From NCBI GenBank assembly GCA_026119855.1, contig JAOWBW010000027.1, forward strand, positions 558,001 through 622,000: a stretch of 64,000 nucleotides of DNA, read 5' to 3'. This document shows, in pieces, positions 24,468-36,389 of this stretch. Numbering within the stretch: position 1 is the stretch's first letter; each line of letters opens with the position of its first letter. The notes beneath the pieces are model-generated. The model was not told the DNA's origin, did not search any database, and saw only the letters and a list, made by a program, of their open reading frames with translations. This stretch comes from Campanula takesimana. Its lineage: Eukaryota > Streptophyta > Magnoliopsida > Asterales > Campanulaceae. A program made the position numbers and the translations under genes.

Positions 24468-25963
24468 CCGTTCATGTTGATTATTTCAATACTAGATCAT
24501 GTTATATGTATATAAATTATTTGTTTATGTGCGTAGCATGGTGTGAATATTGGATTATGATTTTTATGTGTTATATGATTTTATGTGGTTTATTGTTTTA
24601 TAAACTTTAATCGCACTATTCAATCGCAATAAAAATTATGGTGGATTTAAAATTGTTTGGGTTATCAATTTTTTATTGGATCAAAGTTTTGATTATTCAA
24701 GGATTCATAAATTGTTCATTCAAGGTTTTGATGATCATGGTGATTGGATCACCAAGAACACCAAATCCTAATTGAATCGGGAAAAACAATTTTGAGACAA
24801 ATTTTGAAACTTTAAAAATTTTGGATTTTTCAGAGAGGTCCGACCGGACCCATTCCTTGACCCAGCCGGACCTAGGGTTTGGTGCGGGGGCGAGGTTTGG
24901 GTTTTGGGTGTGGATCTTGGGTTTAATTTTCCTATTTGTTTTAGTCTTGTGATTCTAAGATTGGTTCAAGGTTTGGATGGCTAATCTACGTTCATCGAGA
25001 TTTTGTTTCCCAAACTTGATCGCAATCAAAGTTTCAAAGATAAACGAAGTTAGAATTATGAAGAGTTCATAATTGCTAAAATTGAGAAACAAAGTTCTTG
25101 ATTCAAAGATTGGAGATCCATGTGGAATTGTGGATTCAATTGGCCTACGTTCATCGAGACCATCTATTGCTTAGTTTCGGCCACATGGACTACTTTCTTG
25201 GTTTCTTGAATTGGTGCGGAATTGTGGTTGCCTTATGGCTTAGTTTCGGCCGCACTTCTTGTTGTCTTGATTTGGAGATGATAACCAAAGTTCAAAGAGT
25301 CTCATCCTAATAATTATAGAGAAACTAATGACACATAAATATTATGCTTAAATTAATGATGATTAATTTAATGGCTAAACTTGATGTGTAACATGTTTAT
25401 ATCATGTGCTCATAAATGTGTTATATGCTATATGTGATAAACCTTCAAAGAAAGTTTTAAGTTCTTTTTGCCATGCCATGATTAAAACACTTGTTAGTAT
25501 ATGAATGATCTCAATGTAGTTTTCGCCTCCGCGAGGTGCATTGACTTTATTTATGTATGCGCAAGATAGATAATGTGGGCACGCCCACGCGAGGCACATT
25601 AACTATGCGTTTAAAATGGTTGAACTTAATTAGGCGTCAAAATAGTTTTGGGCCTAGGCAAAGATGAGATTAAACATGATTTTTAAAATTGGATTTCTTA
25701 AAGAATCTCGGAAAATGATCTAAGAGTCATGGGATATGATTGACATGATCGTCTACCTAATTAGTTTAATTTTGTGTAATCCGCCTCCCTGGACTTGAAA
25801 TTAAATTAAAGTTGGATCTTAGCCCATGTAAATTATATTATACATTAGATGTATAAGAAGGTTGTATAATTTAGTGGGAGTATTTTTGAAAAATACATTG
25901 TTTATTTCTTTAATGAAAAATTGGTACTTATTAAATTTTGAAAATTTTGCATAATTGTAGATA
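24468..25963 (+). other. Element 2 untranslated leader
   Basis: About 1.5 kb between PBS and gag with no convincing ORF. It contains loosely repeated phrases ('tacgttcatcgaga' near 24988 and 25146; 'gcttagtttcggcc' near 25170 and 25237), which suggests internal duplication. Confidence 0.6.
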
Positions 25964-26656
25964 ATGACTACTAACACTCAATCAATTTCATTGCGATCAA
26001 TCCTTGAAAAGGATAAGCTCCAAGAGAATGGTATGAAATTTATGGATTGGATACGTAGCCTAAGAATTGTTCTTAGGCAAGAAGATAAGTTGTATATTCT
26101 CGATGGGCCACTTCCTACTGAACCAGAACCTACTGCCCCTAGGGCAGAAAGAGACACTTACAAGAAACATCGTAATGATTCTAGAGATGTAAGTTGTCTC
26201 ATGCTTGCTACTATGTGCTCAAAACTCCAACAAAGTTTGGAACATTTGGAAGCCTATGAGATAGGCATGGAGTTAAGAGCCATGTTTCAAGAGCAAGCTA
26301 GGCAAGAGAGGTACAAGACTATTGTTGCATTCACTTCTTGCAAAATGAGTGAAGGGCAACAAGTGAGTCCTCACATGCTTAAAAGGAAATGTTATGTAGA
26401 GCATCTTGAGAAACTTGGCTATCCCATCCCATTGGAGCTAGCCACGGATCTTATTCTTAATTCATTGCGTAAATGTTATAATCAGTTTGTGATGAATTAT
26501 ATCATGCATGGAATGGATGAGAATATCTCCGAGTTGCATGGTATGCTTAAAATTGCGGAGATGAAGATTGTGGAGAAAGGTTCTCCTGTGCTCATGGTTC
26601 AAGATGGGAAGAAGGCTAGTGCCAAAGGAAAGGGTAAGAAAGTTGTGAAACCCTAG
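25964..26656 (+). pseudogene. gag: Element 2 gag, N-terminal part, ends at a premature stop
   Basis: 230 codons from ATG 25964, starting MTTNTQSISLRSILEKDKLQ, with gag signatures (FMDWIRSLRIVLRQEDKLYIL; LERLGYP-type helix at CYVEHLEKLGYPIP). A TAG at 26654-26656 ends the frame before the zinc knuckle. The same frame continues after the stop. In older copia copies gag and pol form one polyprotein, so this is read as a nonsense mutation rather than a natural gag end. Confidence 0.85.
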
Positions 26657-29428
26657 ATAAGCAAGGCAAAGTTTGCCAAGGCTTCTGAGGCAAAACCCGA
26701 TTCACAAAAGGATGCAATCTGTTTCCATTGTCAAGAAATTGGTCTTTGGAAACGTAATTGCAAGGCTTTTAAGGAAGAGCAAAAGAAGAAGAAGAGCAGT
26801 GGGACTGCATCGACTTCAGGTATCTATATGATAGATATTCTCCTTTCTACAACTGATTCTTGGGTATTGGATACCGGATGTGGTTCTCACATTTGTTTAA
26901 ATGTGCAGGGACTAAAGAATAGGAGACTGCTTAAAGAGGGTGAAGTAGACCTACGCGTGGGAAATGGAGCAAGAGTTGCTGCATTAGCCGTAGGGACTTA
27001 TGAAGTTACTTTACCTTCCGGTTTAATACTTGTTTTGAACAATTGCTATTATGTACCGGATTTAAGTAGAAATATTATTTCAATTTCTTGTTTGGATAAT
27101 GAAGGTTTTAAGTTTCTTATTGAGAATAAGAAATTTTCTATTTATTTAAATGATGTGCTTTATGGTATTGCAAATTCATTTAATGGCCTTTATGTCTTGG
27201 ATGTCAAGAATGATGAAAATGTCTATCATATAAATAAGAAATCTAAACCTAATGATATAAATCATACTTATTTGTGGCATTGCCGTCTTGGTCATATTAA
27301 TGAGAAGCGTATCTCAAAACTCCATGGGGACGGCCTTTTGGGTTCATGTGATCTTGAGTCATATGATACTTGCGAGTCGTGTCTTCTTGGAAAAATAACT
27401 AAGACACCTTTTATCAAGCTAGGTGAAAGGGCAAGCGACTTATTGGGGTTGATACATTCCGATGTATGCGGACCACTAAGTAGCAATGCTAGGGGAGGAT
27501 TTCAATACTTCATGACCATCACTGATGATTATAGTAGATTTGGGTATGTTTACCTAATGAAACATAAAAGTGAAGCAATTGAGATATTTAGAATATTTCA
27601 AAATGAAGTAGAGAAACAACTTGGAAAAAGTATTAAGGCACTTCGATCGGATCGAGGTGGAGAATACTTAAGCCATGAATTTGATGATCATCTAAAGAAT
27701 TGTGGAATAATTTCACAATTGACTCCACCTGGAACACCACAATGGAATGGTGTGTCTGAGAGGAGGAATCGGACTTTGTTAGACATGGTTCGATCAATGA
27801 TGAGTCAAGTTGATCTTCTTTTATCCTTTTGGGGTTATGATCTAGAGACTGCTGCTTTCACACTAAATCGTGTTCCAAGCAAATCGGTTCAAAAGACTCC
27901 ATAAGAAATGTGGAGCGGAAAGAAAACTTGTTTGTCTTTTATGAGGATTTGGGGTTGCGAAGCTTTTGTCAAAAGACTCGTCTCCGACAAGCTAGCACAC
28001 AAATCTGATAAATTTATTTTCATGGGATATCCTAAGGAAACTAGAGGATATTACTTTTACAAAGCTAGACTTGTACCAAAAGGTTATAGGCAAGTTCATG
28101 GTATTGACTATGATGAAACCTTTTCACCCGTAGCAATGATTAAGTCTATAAGAATTTTGCTTGCCATTACCGCATATCATGACTATGAAATATGGAAAAT
28201 AGATGTCAAAACCGCTTTCCTAAATGGAAAACTACAAGAGGATCTGTATATGACACAACCAGAAGGTTTTGAACAAGATTCTAAGGTATGCAAATTGCAG
28301 AGATCCATCTATGGATTGAAGCAAGCTTCTAGGAGTTGGAATCTCCGTTTTGATGAATCGGTCAAAGAGTTTGGATTCATCAAGAACGAAGATGAACCTT
28401 GTGTTTACAAGAAGATTAGTGGGAGCATAGTGCTATTCCTTATTTTATATGTGGATGACATATTACTCATTGGAAACGACATTCATACACTTCAGTCTGT
28501 AAAGACTTGGTTAGGAAAGTGCTTTGCAATGAAAGATATGGGTGAAGCCGCATACATAGTTGGCATTAAGATCTACAAAGATAGATCAAGGAAGCTAAAT
28601 GGTTTAAGCCAAAGTACATACATTGACAAGGTCATTAGAAGATTCCGCATGGAAAATTATAAGAGAGGAACCTTGCCAGTGTTACATGGAGTTTCTCTAA
28701 GCAATAATCAATGTCCTAAGACAAAAGATGAGCGTGAGAAAATGAATGATGTTCCATATGCTTCAGCAATTAGGTCCATCATGTATTCCATAATATGTAC
28801 TAGGCCGGATGTATCTTATGCTTTGAGCATGACAAGCAGATACCAATCCGACCCCGGTGAAAATCACTGGATGGCTGTAAAAGCGATCCTTAAGTACTTG
28901 AGAAGGACTAAAGATTCTTTTTTGGTCTATGGAAGAATGGAAGATGATCTCGTTGTAAATGCTTACACGGATGCAAGCTTCTAAACCGACAGAGATGACA
29001 GTCGATCGCAATCGGGTTTTGTGTTTATGTTAAATGGTGGAGCTGTAAGCTGGAAGAGTTCCAAGCAAAGTACAACCGCTGATTCTACAACAGAAGCTGA
29101 GTATATTACTGCATCGGATGCTGCAAAGGAAGCTGTTTGGATTAAGAAGTTCATCACTGAACTTAAAGTGGTTCCTAGTATTGCTAATCCAATAGACCTT
29201 TATTGCGATAATAATAGTGCTATTGAACCAAGAGCACATCAGAAATCCAAACACATACTTAGGCGTTTTCATATCATTTAAGAGATCGTTGATAGGGGAG
29301 ACGTGAATATATGCAGAGTACCTACTGATGACAATGTCGCGGACCCGCTAACAAAGGGACTTCCACAAGCTAAACATGATGGTCATGTTAGGTCCATGGG
29401 TATTAGAAACATGGAAGATTGGGCCTAG
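26657..29428 (+). pseudogene. pol: Element 2 pol (protease, integrase, RT, RNase H), three nonsense codons and a deletion
   Basis: Stays in the gag frame to a natural-looking TAG at 29426-29428, with stops at 27902-27904, 28982-28984 and 29279-29281. Near the start, CFHCQEIGLWKRNC is a zinc knuckle whose histidine position is leucine. Protease shows VLDTGCGSH. Integrase shows HCRLGH and CESC, then HSDVCGP, SDRGGEY and PQWNGVSERRNRT. At about 28055-28070 the sequence jumps from the integrase C-terminal region (GYYFYK) straight into RT (ARLVPKGYRQVHG). The integrase tail and start of RT that normally lie between are deleted without a frameshift. RT keeps KIDVKTAFLNG and YVDD (about 28449-28460). 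RNase H keeps ADSTTEAEYI and LYCDNNSAI. Confidence 0.9.
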
Positions 29429-29430
29429 GG

Positions 29431-29442
29431 CAAGTGGGAGAT
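29431..29442 (+). other. Element 2 polypurine tract
   Basis: CAAGTGGGAGAT, purine-rich, directly abuts the 3' LTR. Confidence 0.8.
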
Positions 29443-30965
29443 TGTTGGTGTTGGTTCCCTAGGCACGTTTAATAAACATTGTAATTGTTATCACTTATTT
29501 CATATTAATAAAGAGATGTTTTGATTATTATTGTTGTTCATGTTTACTTATAATAATCTCCGTCCCTATTACTTGTTTGGCATTAGTATAAAGGCTAAAT
29601 GATCATGGGATGATCATGTTATTTTTATGGGTACTTGTTAAGTACTGGACATGACCCGCTCTATGAGATTTATATCATGGTCAATGTCATACATATATCT
29701 CATATTAGTTGTGTCATTTGAATCCTTAGACATGAAGTTATTATGGTCTTCCACTTGATGAACATTATGTTTGACATATTCAAACGCTACCTTTAACCAG
29801 GTAGTTATAAAGGGTATGATTGGCATAATCGGATTCATGTAGGGAAGCATAATAAGCTAAATGGATTTGCCCCTCTTTGGAGAGATGTCAAGCTTGGGCC
29901 TCTCGTAGGAATGATGTTGATGAAAATGTTCGACCGTACTCAAATGAAATGATTAGATCAATGTCATTTGGATTATCAACATATTCGGGATCGAGAAAGT
30001 ATTGAACAAAGACAAGTTGACTTGTTGACCATGACTTGTGTTCAATGACATCATGGACAAAAGGATTATGACATATTCTAAATGGAATGCGAACTCGTAT
30101 CTAGTTATACTATTTGGGTAGGTATGACGGTTTGGTAGAACCTAATCATATCTTATGGGATCATGTTTGAACCCGTTACCAACATAGTATAATCCTAGAG
30201 GGTCACACACGATCGGAACGAATCCTAAAAGGACTAAATTGGAATTTGGCAGATTTTGGGCTGCACGGCCGCGCAGATTAAAGGACTCGGCCGAGCAGCT
30301 CGGCCGAGTACTTTAAAAGGAGCGGCCGAGCGTGAAATTGTCGAATGCTAAAATCTGAGTGCACGGCCGCGTAAAATAAAGGACTCGGCCGAGCACTTTC
30401 AAAGGAGCGGCCGAGCAACCGCTGGAAGGCTGATTTGGAAAGTTTCGAACTATGAAGGGATTTAGACTCAAAGACCTTAAGGGTTAAGGACTTGTGAGTA
30501 TAAATAGATGTTCAAATACCCCAAATCTAACCTAGTAATTGTCTTATGTTTGTGAGTTCCTCCAAGGGTTTGAGAGGGTTTATTTCTTGTTCTAAGATAT
30601 CCTTAGATTGAAGAACAAGAATATCATACACATAATAATTCCATATAGTCAATACAATTGTGAAAGTGTGTTTCATAATTTTGGTCTAGCAACCAATATC
30701 AAGTGCTCTTGATATTCGTTCAAGGTGAGGATACCGCTAGAGGGTGAAGCTTATCATCTTCGAAGTTTGTGTTCTTACTTGCTCGTGATCAAGCTTCGAT
30801 TTCTCCACCAAGATCAAAGACTAAATTTAAAGGCATCAAGGGTTAGTATTCTAGTATTCATATTGTATGCATTTGATATAATCATATGAACGGATCTATG
30901 GCTTTGGGTTTCATGAAAAAATTAAATGCTTTATTCCGCTGCGCATGTTACTACAATACCCAACA
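29443..30965 (+). repeat. Element 2 3' LTR, full length (1,523 bp)
   Basis: Starts TGTTGGTGTTGG and ends CCCAACA, followed by the target duplication. It holds about 910 bp missing from the 5' LTR, including a TATA box at 30499-30506 (TATAAATA) that fits an LTR promoter. Confidence 0.9.
30262..30420 (+). promoter_or_regulatory. GC-rich block of CGGCCGAG repeats upstream of the LTR TATA box
   Basis: Five copies of CGGCCGAG at 30288, 30301, 30323, 30386 and 30408, plus two CACGGCCGCG motifs. The block is arranged as two related copies of about 75-95 bp. It is much richer in CpG than the surrounding DNA and ends about 85 bp before the TATA box, so it may be an upstream promoter element. Confidence 0.55.
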
Positions 30966-31011
30966 GTATTTTAATTCTTTAGCTTTTTTGATCATCTTTC
31001 AATATGAATAT
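30966..31011. repeat. 46-bp satellite remnant between elements 2 and 3
   Basis: Monomer sequence from GTATT (right target duplication of element 2) to AATAT (left target duplication of element 3). Removing both elements and one copy of each duplication gives an unbroken monomer of about 1,109 bp between the markers at 22930 and 43147. The two insertions therefore hit one unit independently. Confidence 0.9.
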
Positions 31012-32183
31012 TGAAAGGCCCTGTTTAAATAAATGAACAGATTAATTAAAACTTGAACAGCTAACTGTTTGAGGTTAGCTGTTGAGAGATAAAAGTAAAA
31101 AGAAATGTGCATCGGAATATAAATGAATGAATAAATGAAAGGACAAGGTGTATGTGTGTGTTAGTGTTGAGACAAGAGTGTACACAGTATTTTAAAGTCG
31201 TTCAGAGGCAAAACCCTTCTCTTACATACACCCCCACTGTTAGAACAGTGAGACCAATTCACTATAATATTCTCTACTTTTAGAGTTACAAGAATTGATA
31301 AGGCAAGTTCCTTTGAACACCCTCTACTTAATTGACACTTCAATTAAGGTTGCTTCCTTCAAAGCGAGAAAAAGAAAAAGAAAATAAAATACACAAGAGT
31401 GTTTGCAGAAGTAGCTTGGCTGTTAGCTGGCTAGAATTGGGTTGTAATTGGGTGCAAAATGGCGCAATACTTGTAGGGGTTTATGCAAGTCTTCAAAACT
31501 GCAGAGAGAATGCAGTAAGGCTATAAACTGTGAAAGGTTGTAAAAATGGGTTAAAAGGGTCACTTGACAACATGCCAGTATACTCCTTTATATAAGGGAG
31601 GGCATATAGCCATTGGGGGACAAGGGTACAGTAGTAGCCATTTGGGGAACAAGGTACAGAGAAGTAATGGTTCCCTTTGACTTTGACTGAAAGGATTGTT
31701 TGTGTATACAGGTTGTCAAGGTTTGGGGAAGGTGTATTCACACTTGAACAAGCTTCAATATGAGTTATTCCAATGACTTGTAATATTGGAACAATTATTC
31801 TTCAAGGATCTGAATGACATGGAGATAGCTGTTGAAGAAGAATAGTCTTAGCTGTTGAAACAGGGAAGCTTAGCTGTTGGGCTTGTAGGGCCTTAGCTGT
31901 TGAAGCTTGTTTGAAGATATAATTTTGATTATTCATTTGAGGTTGAGGGAGTTCGGAATAGGTAGTTCTTCAGTTTGTTAGATGTGTAGATGATAGGTAG
32001 ATCTTGTAATGACTTGGTTGTTTGAGTGAATGGAAATAGGACAGCTTAGCTGTTGAGCTTTGTCTTGGGTTGCCTGTGTTCAGGTCTTTTGTATACATCA
32101 TATAATCAATGAATTGATTATTTATTTATCAAAACATATTTACTATGATTAATTGTGAGTTTAAACATAGTGAGGTACTAACA
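31012..32183 (-). repeat. Element 3 3' LTR (1,172 bp)
   Basis: Plus-strand ends are TGAAAGGCCC and ACTAACA. By eye about 96-97% like the other LTR. It contains a perfect inverted repeat AACAGCTAAC/GTTAGCTGTT (10-bp arms, 8-base loop, about 31055-31083), CACTGTT/AACAGTG near 31236, a TATATAAA box (minus) at 31587-31595, and several TTAGCTGTTG motifs. Confidence 0.92.
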
Positions 32184-32200
32184 ATTTCCCCCTTTTTGGT
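32184..32200 (-). other. Element 3 polypurine tract
   Basis: Minus-strand AAAAAGGGGGAAAT abuts the 3' LTR. AAGGGGGAACTC recurs twice upstream, at about 33915 and 33949. Confidence 0.85.
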
Positions 32201-32407
32201 AAATAAATAAAGGTTTTTGATTATGTACCTACAAGTGTAAGTGCTAAGGGAATATTAAACCAATGAAGAGAAATTCTTCTTGATAATATTTTTTGGCAAA
32301 CAAACTATTAATAGAAATTAAAAGGTACTAATGGAAATAATTGAAGAGCAAAAACTGTTCTGAACAGCTATTCAAAAAATTAAAGAAAACAAACCAAAGA
32401 ACCTATA

Positions 32408-35400
32408 CTAGGCATTATGACTTTTCTCCACAGCTTTCTTTTCTTGAAGGAGGGCAGCTTTTCTCACTGGGTCATTCCTTCTATAGAACCATTCATTGTT
32501 CCAGTCAAGACCCATCATGTAATTATACTGGAAGTGTTGATCTTGTCTGGCTGTCAACTGATCTTTGGTGAGGACTGGTTGATTGTAGAGAAGCCTTGGA
32601 CCAATCCATGCTTCCAGTTGCTGAGGAGTCAAGTTCTCATCAGATGGTGACACCCCCATTGGGTATTCTTTGTAAAGAGAGGCAGTCTCTTTTTGGAGAA
32701 TTTGGGAGGCTGATCAGTAGGAGGGGCTTGGAAGTAGGAGAAGATAGAAGTTTGTGAAGGTCTAGGAGGCAGGGGAGGGCTGCTGGGAGGAGGAGGAGGG
32801 AAAGCTGTTGGGGTTGGCTGTTTAGGAGAAGAATGAATTGGATTTTCACCTCTTTGAATGATGAACTCAGACACATCATCAATTTTTCTGACTAAGGAGG
32901 ACTTGAGTTGTTTGATGAGGGTGGCTGAGAATTGGTTGAAGTCAGTGAAGGTGAGATGATATGGAGGGGTGTATTTGAATGGATCAAAATTAGGAGGGAG
33001 ATTTGTAAATTGAGATCTGGATTTCTTATGGAATGTAGGAGGAGGTAGAGGAAGATGTTGAGGATACACAGAAGAGATTGGGAAGAGACTCTTGACAATG
33101 AGTCCCATTATGCAGCTCTTTTTGGAAAGCAGAGTCCAAAAGATGGACTGGGCATATTGAATGCACAGAGCATACACAAGGGAGGAAGGGGTGTAGAGAC
33201 ATTCTTGAAGATTCTCATAAATAAGATGGCAAAAAAAAAATTCCCATTCTGGAAGAGTTAAAAGTGTGATGGGATTGGGTAGTTTAGGTGCTTTGAAAAA
33301 GAAGCAGTATTGGGTTGAGATTCTGAACTGTTTCCATTCTTCATAGGCATGGAACAATTGGCCCCCAATGTTTCTAGCATGAATGCTTATATGGGTTCTA
33401 GTCATATCCCAAGGGTTGGAAATGTTGTGAGGGTTGAGAAAGGGAGGAAGGTGAGGAAGAGAGGCAAACTTTTTGTGAGCCTCAATGACCGTTGTGACTG
33501 AAAAGTCAATGTCACAATCTAAAGCCTAGAAGCTAGGAGTGGGAATGAAAGTGTCTAGATCAATTTGAGAGAGAGAAGGTGATTTAGAAGGTGGGATAGC
33601 TGATGGGGCAGGTTTGAGAGTAGATGATCCACCTTGACCTTGGGATTGCCTTGCTTCTCTAATCCTCATGAAATCAAAGGCCTTGAGAGCCTCATCCATA
33701 GAAAAATTACTAGAAAGCTATTCAAAAAGGGTTGATGTATCATCATCAGACAGATTAGACACAGATTTATCTTTGATAAACTCAATGATTTGAGGATTGA
33801 GAATAGGAATGACAGTAAGTTGATCAGGGGATGCAGAAGAAGGGGATGCTTGAGTTTGAAGGGAAGGAGGAAGATGAGTCTCAGTTGATGGGAAGAACTC
33901 ATGAACATGAGAGTTCCCCCTTGACCTGACAGGGATGTCTGAACTGGGTGAGTTCCCCCTTAAGATTTCAGCAGGAGAGATGGTTTGAGAAGTAAGGTCA
34001 AGAATTCCTTCAATGACAGCAGCATGATCTGAACTAGAAGTCAAATTGGGAGAGGGAGGAGATAGGTATCTGACACGTCTTCTTTTAACTATGAATTGAC
34101 CAGCAGAAGAGGATGAAGATGTTACCTTGTCAGTTGGATCAACTGACTTAGCTGCTGGGATATCCTGCTTAGCTGTTGGCATAGCTTGCTCAGCTGTTGG
34201 CACCACTTGCTCAGGTGGTCCTTGAACTTGCTTGGCTTTTCTGATTTCATCAAGCTATTGTTGTAAAGACAACTTAACTCCATATTCTTCTGAATCAATC
34301 TCCATTACACCACTGGAGCTACTTGCTTTCTTAACTTCAGATTCTTCTTCACTCAGTGTGGCTTCATCATCAACAAACACCTTGCTCTTAGTTTTGTGAG
34401 CAGGATTGATCACTTCAAATTCAGTAGTTGTGTTCTCATGACTAGTGGGAGGAGTGCCTAAGTCACTTTTTGTTGATTGAGAAGAGGAGCTAGATGTTGA
34501 AGATGAAGATGAGGGTGGTTCATCAATCTTCCTCTTGCCTGTCTTCTTAACAGCTATGGCTTTCCTTTTTGCAGAGGACTTTCCTGTTGCTCTAGTGATC
34601 ATTCTGGTTGCTTCAGCTTCATCAGGTCCAGGCTTAGCTGTTGGGACCTTTTTGGTTGCCTTAGCTGTTAAAGATTTGGCTTTGGATGACTTAGTTGTTC
34701 CCTCTTTAGAGCCTTTGAGAGGCATGGTCTTCTTGTCAAACTTCTTAAAGATGCTCAGGGGAACAATTTCAAGCCATTTTGTGTTGAGAATGGCTGGGAG
34801 CTCTTTGATTTTTTTAGCAAGGATTCCACTCATGAATCTGAATAGATTTGGTTTGGTGGACATTACATAGGGCTTGTGAAGAGATTGAGAGGAGGGTAAG
34901 TTGAAGTTTTCAAGCATTATAGTGCACCAATTTACATTTCTCCTAATGAGACTAAGGGCTATTTTCCATTCTAATGAGCTTAGCTGGTCCAAAGATGATT
35001 GATTCCCACACATCCCTTTGATTACTACATCACTCAGGGCTGAATTGTTGATGGATAGGTTCTTCTTTAGTATTGACTTGTTCTTGACTGAGTCATAGTC
35101 AATGTCTCTTTGACCAGTGAATAGCTTGTAGAGGTCACTGAATTCTGACTCCAATTCTTTGCTCCAAACATTTGTGACAAAGTTTCTGTGATTTGAAATG
35201 CCATATGTTGTATGCACATCTTCAGGTTTGATGAGCATTGTGACATTTTGGAAGACACATCAAATATTACTATCTTTGAATCTGGTTCCAACTAGATATA
35301 CCTCCATACATGCCTTTTCAAGGATTGGGTTTTGAGCAGTTAACATGTTTAGAAGCCCATTGTTTTCCAAGATTTCTTTGATGAAGGTTCCTATTTCTCC

Positions 35401-35454
35401 TTCGAAGAAGTCACTTTCGATGTAGTAGCCATGGGATTCTTCAGGGAGAGTCAT
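32408..35454 (-). pseudogene. Element 3 long accessory ORF, broken
   Basis: About 1,015 codons from an ATG at 35454 to a stop at 32408. The main frame carries stops at about 35260, 34255, 33718 and 33527, and a frameshift at about 32630-32690. The N-terminal 250 residues look globular (starts MTLPEESHGYYIESDFFEGE; includes SLIRRNVNWCTIMLENF). Next come Ser/Lys/Thr-rich low-complexity segments with basic stretches (SSAKRKAIAVKKTGKRKID), a second globular part (ISTQYCFFFKAPKLPNP; LPEWEFFFCHLIYENLQE), and a proline-rich stretch. The end contains NLTPQQLEAWIGPRLLYNQP. I do not recognise the family. A distant relation to the accessory ORFs of elements 1 and 5 is possible from position and layout. 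It occupies the place where RT/RNase H and a 3' extra ORF would follow integrase. Confidence 0.65.
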
Positions 35455-36075
35455 TTGATTTTTCAAGATGAAAAAAAATAGAGGATTAGGGTTTGAAACA
35501 GAGGATGCGAAATCGATTGAAAATTTGAGGGGTTTTAACTGTTTGGATTTTGAAGAGAGTTAAAAGAAGATAGATCGTGGTAGATGGTGGGGACAATGGT
35601 TATATTTTGGAAGATCGAGGCGGCGAGGGGATTTAAAGTAGCCGTTAAGACGATATGACAGTTATCCTCTTTCACTGTTCAAGTGAACAGTAAATAGAAT
35701 AGAATTAAATGAGAGGCCATTTATTCCCAGAAATAGCGGGCGGCTATTTATGGAAAGTAAGGGACAAATATAACCTTTCACTCTACAACATTAATATTGA
35801 CCATCACATTCTCAGTTTTTGCCACAATTTTGAACCAATAGTACAGATTTGATGGTCAAATCAGTTGATATTTTAGACAAACATTAAAATTTAACAGCTA
35901 AGTCTATAATCTTACTCTTTTATGAATAGTCATTAATTCATTATGTATATAAGGAATATGGACTTAGCTGATGAATACACAGTAAGTTTATTCTCTTTAG
36001 TCTTAGCTGTTGAGGGCATTCTTAGTTCAATTCTTGAAAATAGGAAGACTGTCATCTAAGTTTAGTCCCAAAAAG
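35455..36075. promoter_or_regulatory. Possible divergent promoter region in element 3
   Basis: About 620 bp between the start of the accessory ORF (minus) and an antisense ORF (plus). The minus side reads tactttaaatcccctcgcc (about 35640) then CT-rich leader with caaaccctaatcc before the ATG. The plus side has tatgtatataagga at about 35942, about 130 bp before an ATG at 36076. Both look like plant core promoters. This is inference only. Confidence 0.35.
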
Positions 36076-36375
36076 ATGGCCCAAACAGCTAAAAAGTTAA
36101 TCTTTTCAATCCATGTAAGAGAAGAGACTGAGAGAGAAAAGTTTGAGAGAGAGTACAGATCATACACTATACAGAGTAATCATCAGTTGCAGGAGGAAGT
36201 TGAACAACTTCCGTTTGATCACCCTCTTAAGTATAGAGAAATGAGAGAAAGGGAGAAGAGAAAGAGAGATTGGGAGTGTGAAAGAGAAGTTTTAGAGAAG
36301 TTTGAGAGAGAGAGATTGAAACATCTGAATGAGGTTAAAGGTAAGGGAAAAGAGAAACATGAGGAGGAGATTTGA
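36076..36375 (+). CDS. Charged antisense ORF in element 3
   Basis: ORF of 99 codons on the strand opposite to the element, starting MAQTAKKLIFSIHVREETER; an upstream in-frame ATG at 36010 is less likely because it falls closer to the TATA-like box. The protein is dominated by E, K and R (REMREREKRKRDWECERE) and is probably helical. I do not recognise it. It overlaps the degenerate tail following the integrase fragment, so it could be chance, but a TATA-like box lies about 130 bp upstream. Antisense ORFs are known in some plant LTR elements. Existence as a gene is uncertain. Confidence 0.35.
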   Translation: MAQTAKKLIFSIHVREETEREKFEREYRSYTIQSNHQLQEEVEQLPFDHPLKYREMREREKRKRDWECEREVLEKFERERLKHLNEVKGKGKEKHEEEI

Positions 36376-36389
36376 GAAGGGACAATTTG

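Larger units (their letters stand above)
23843..30965 (+). mobile_element. Element 2: Ty1/copia retrotransposon
   Basis: Plus-strand LTR element flanked by a 5-bp target duplication: GTATT on the right (30966-30970) and ATATT on the left (23838-23842), with GTATT being the normal satellite sequence at this site. It has an internally deleted 5' LTR (23843-24453), PBS, long leader, gag, pol with PR-IN-RT-RNase H order, PPT and a full 1,523-bp 3' LTR. Four in-frame stops and one coding deletion make it non-functional. I do not assign a copia lineage. Confidence 0.92.

Noticed and set aside
29817..30725. The extra 910 bp of the element 2 3' LTR as an inserted transposon.
   Set aside because: No target duplication or terminal repeats. 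It holds the TATA box expected in an LTR, and the short LTR shows an AAGG deletion joint.
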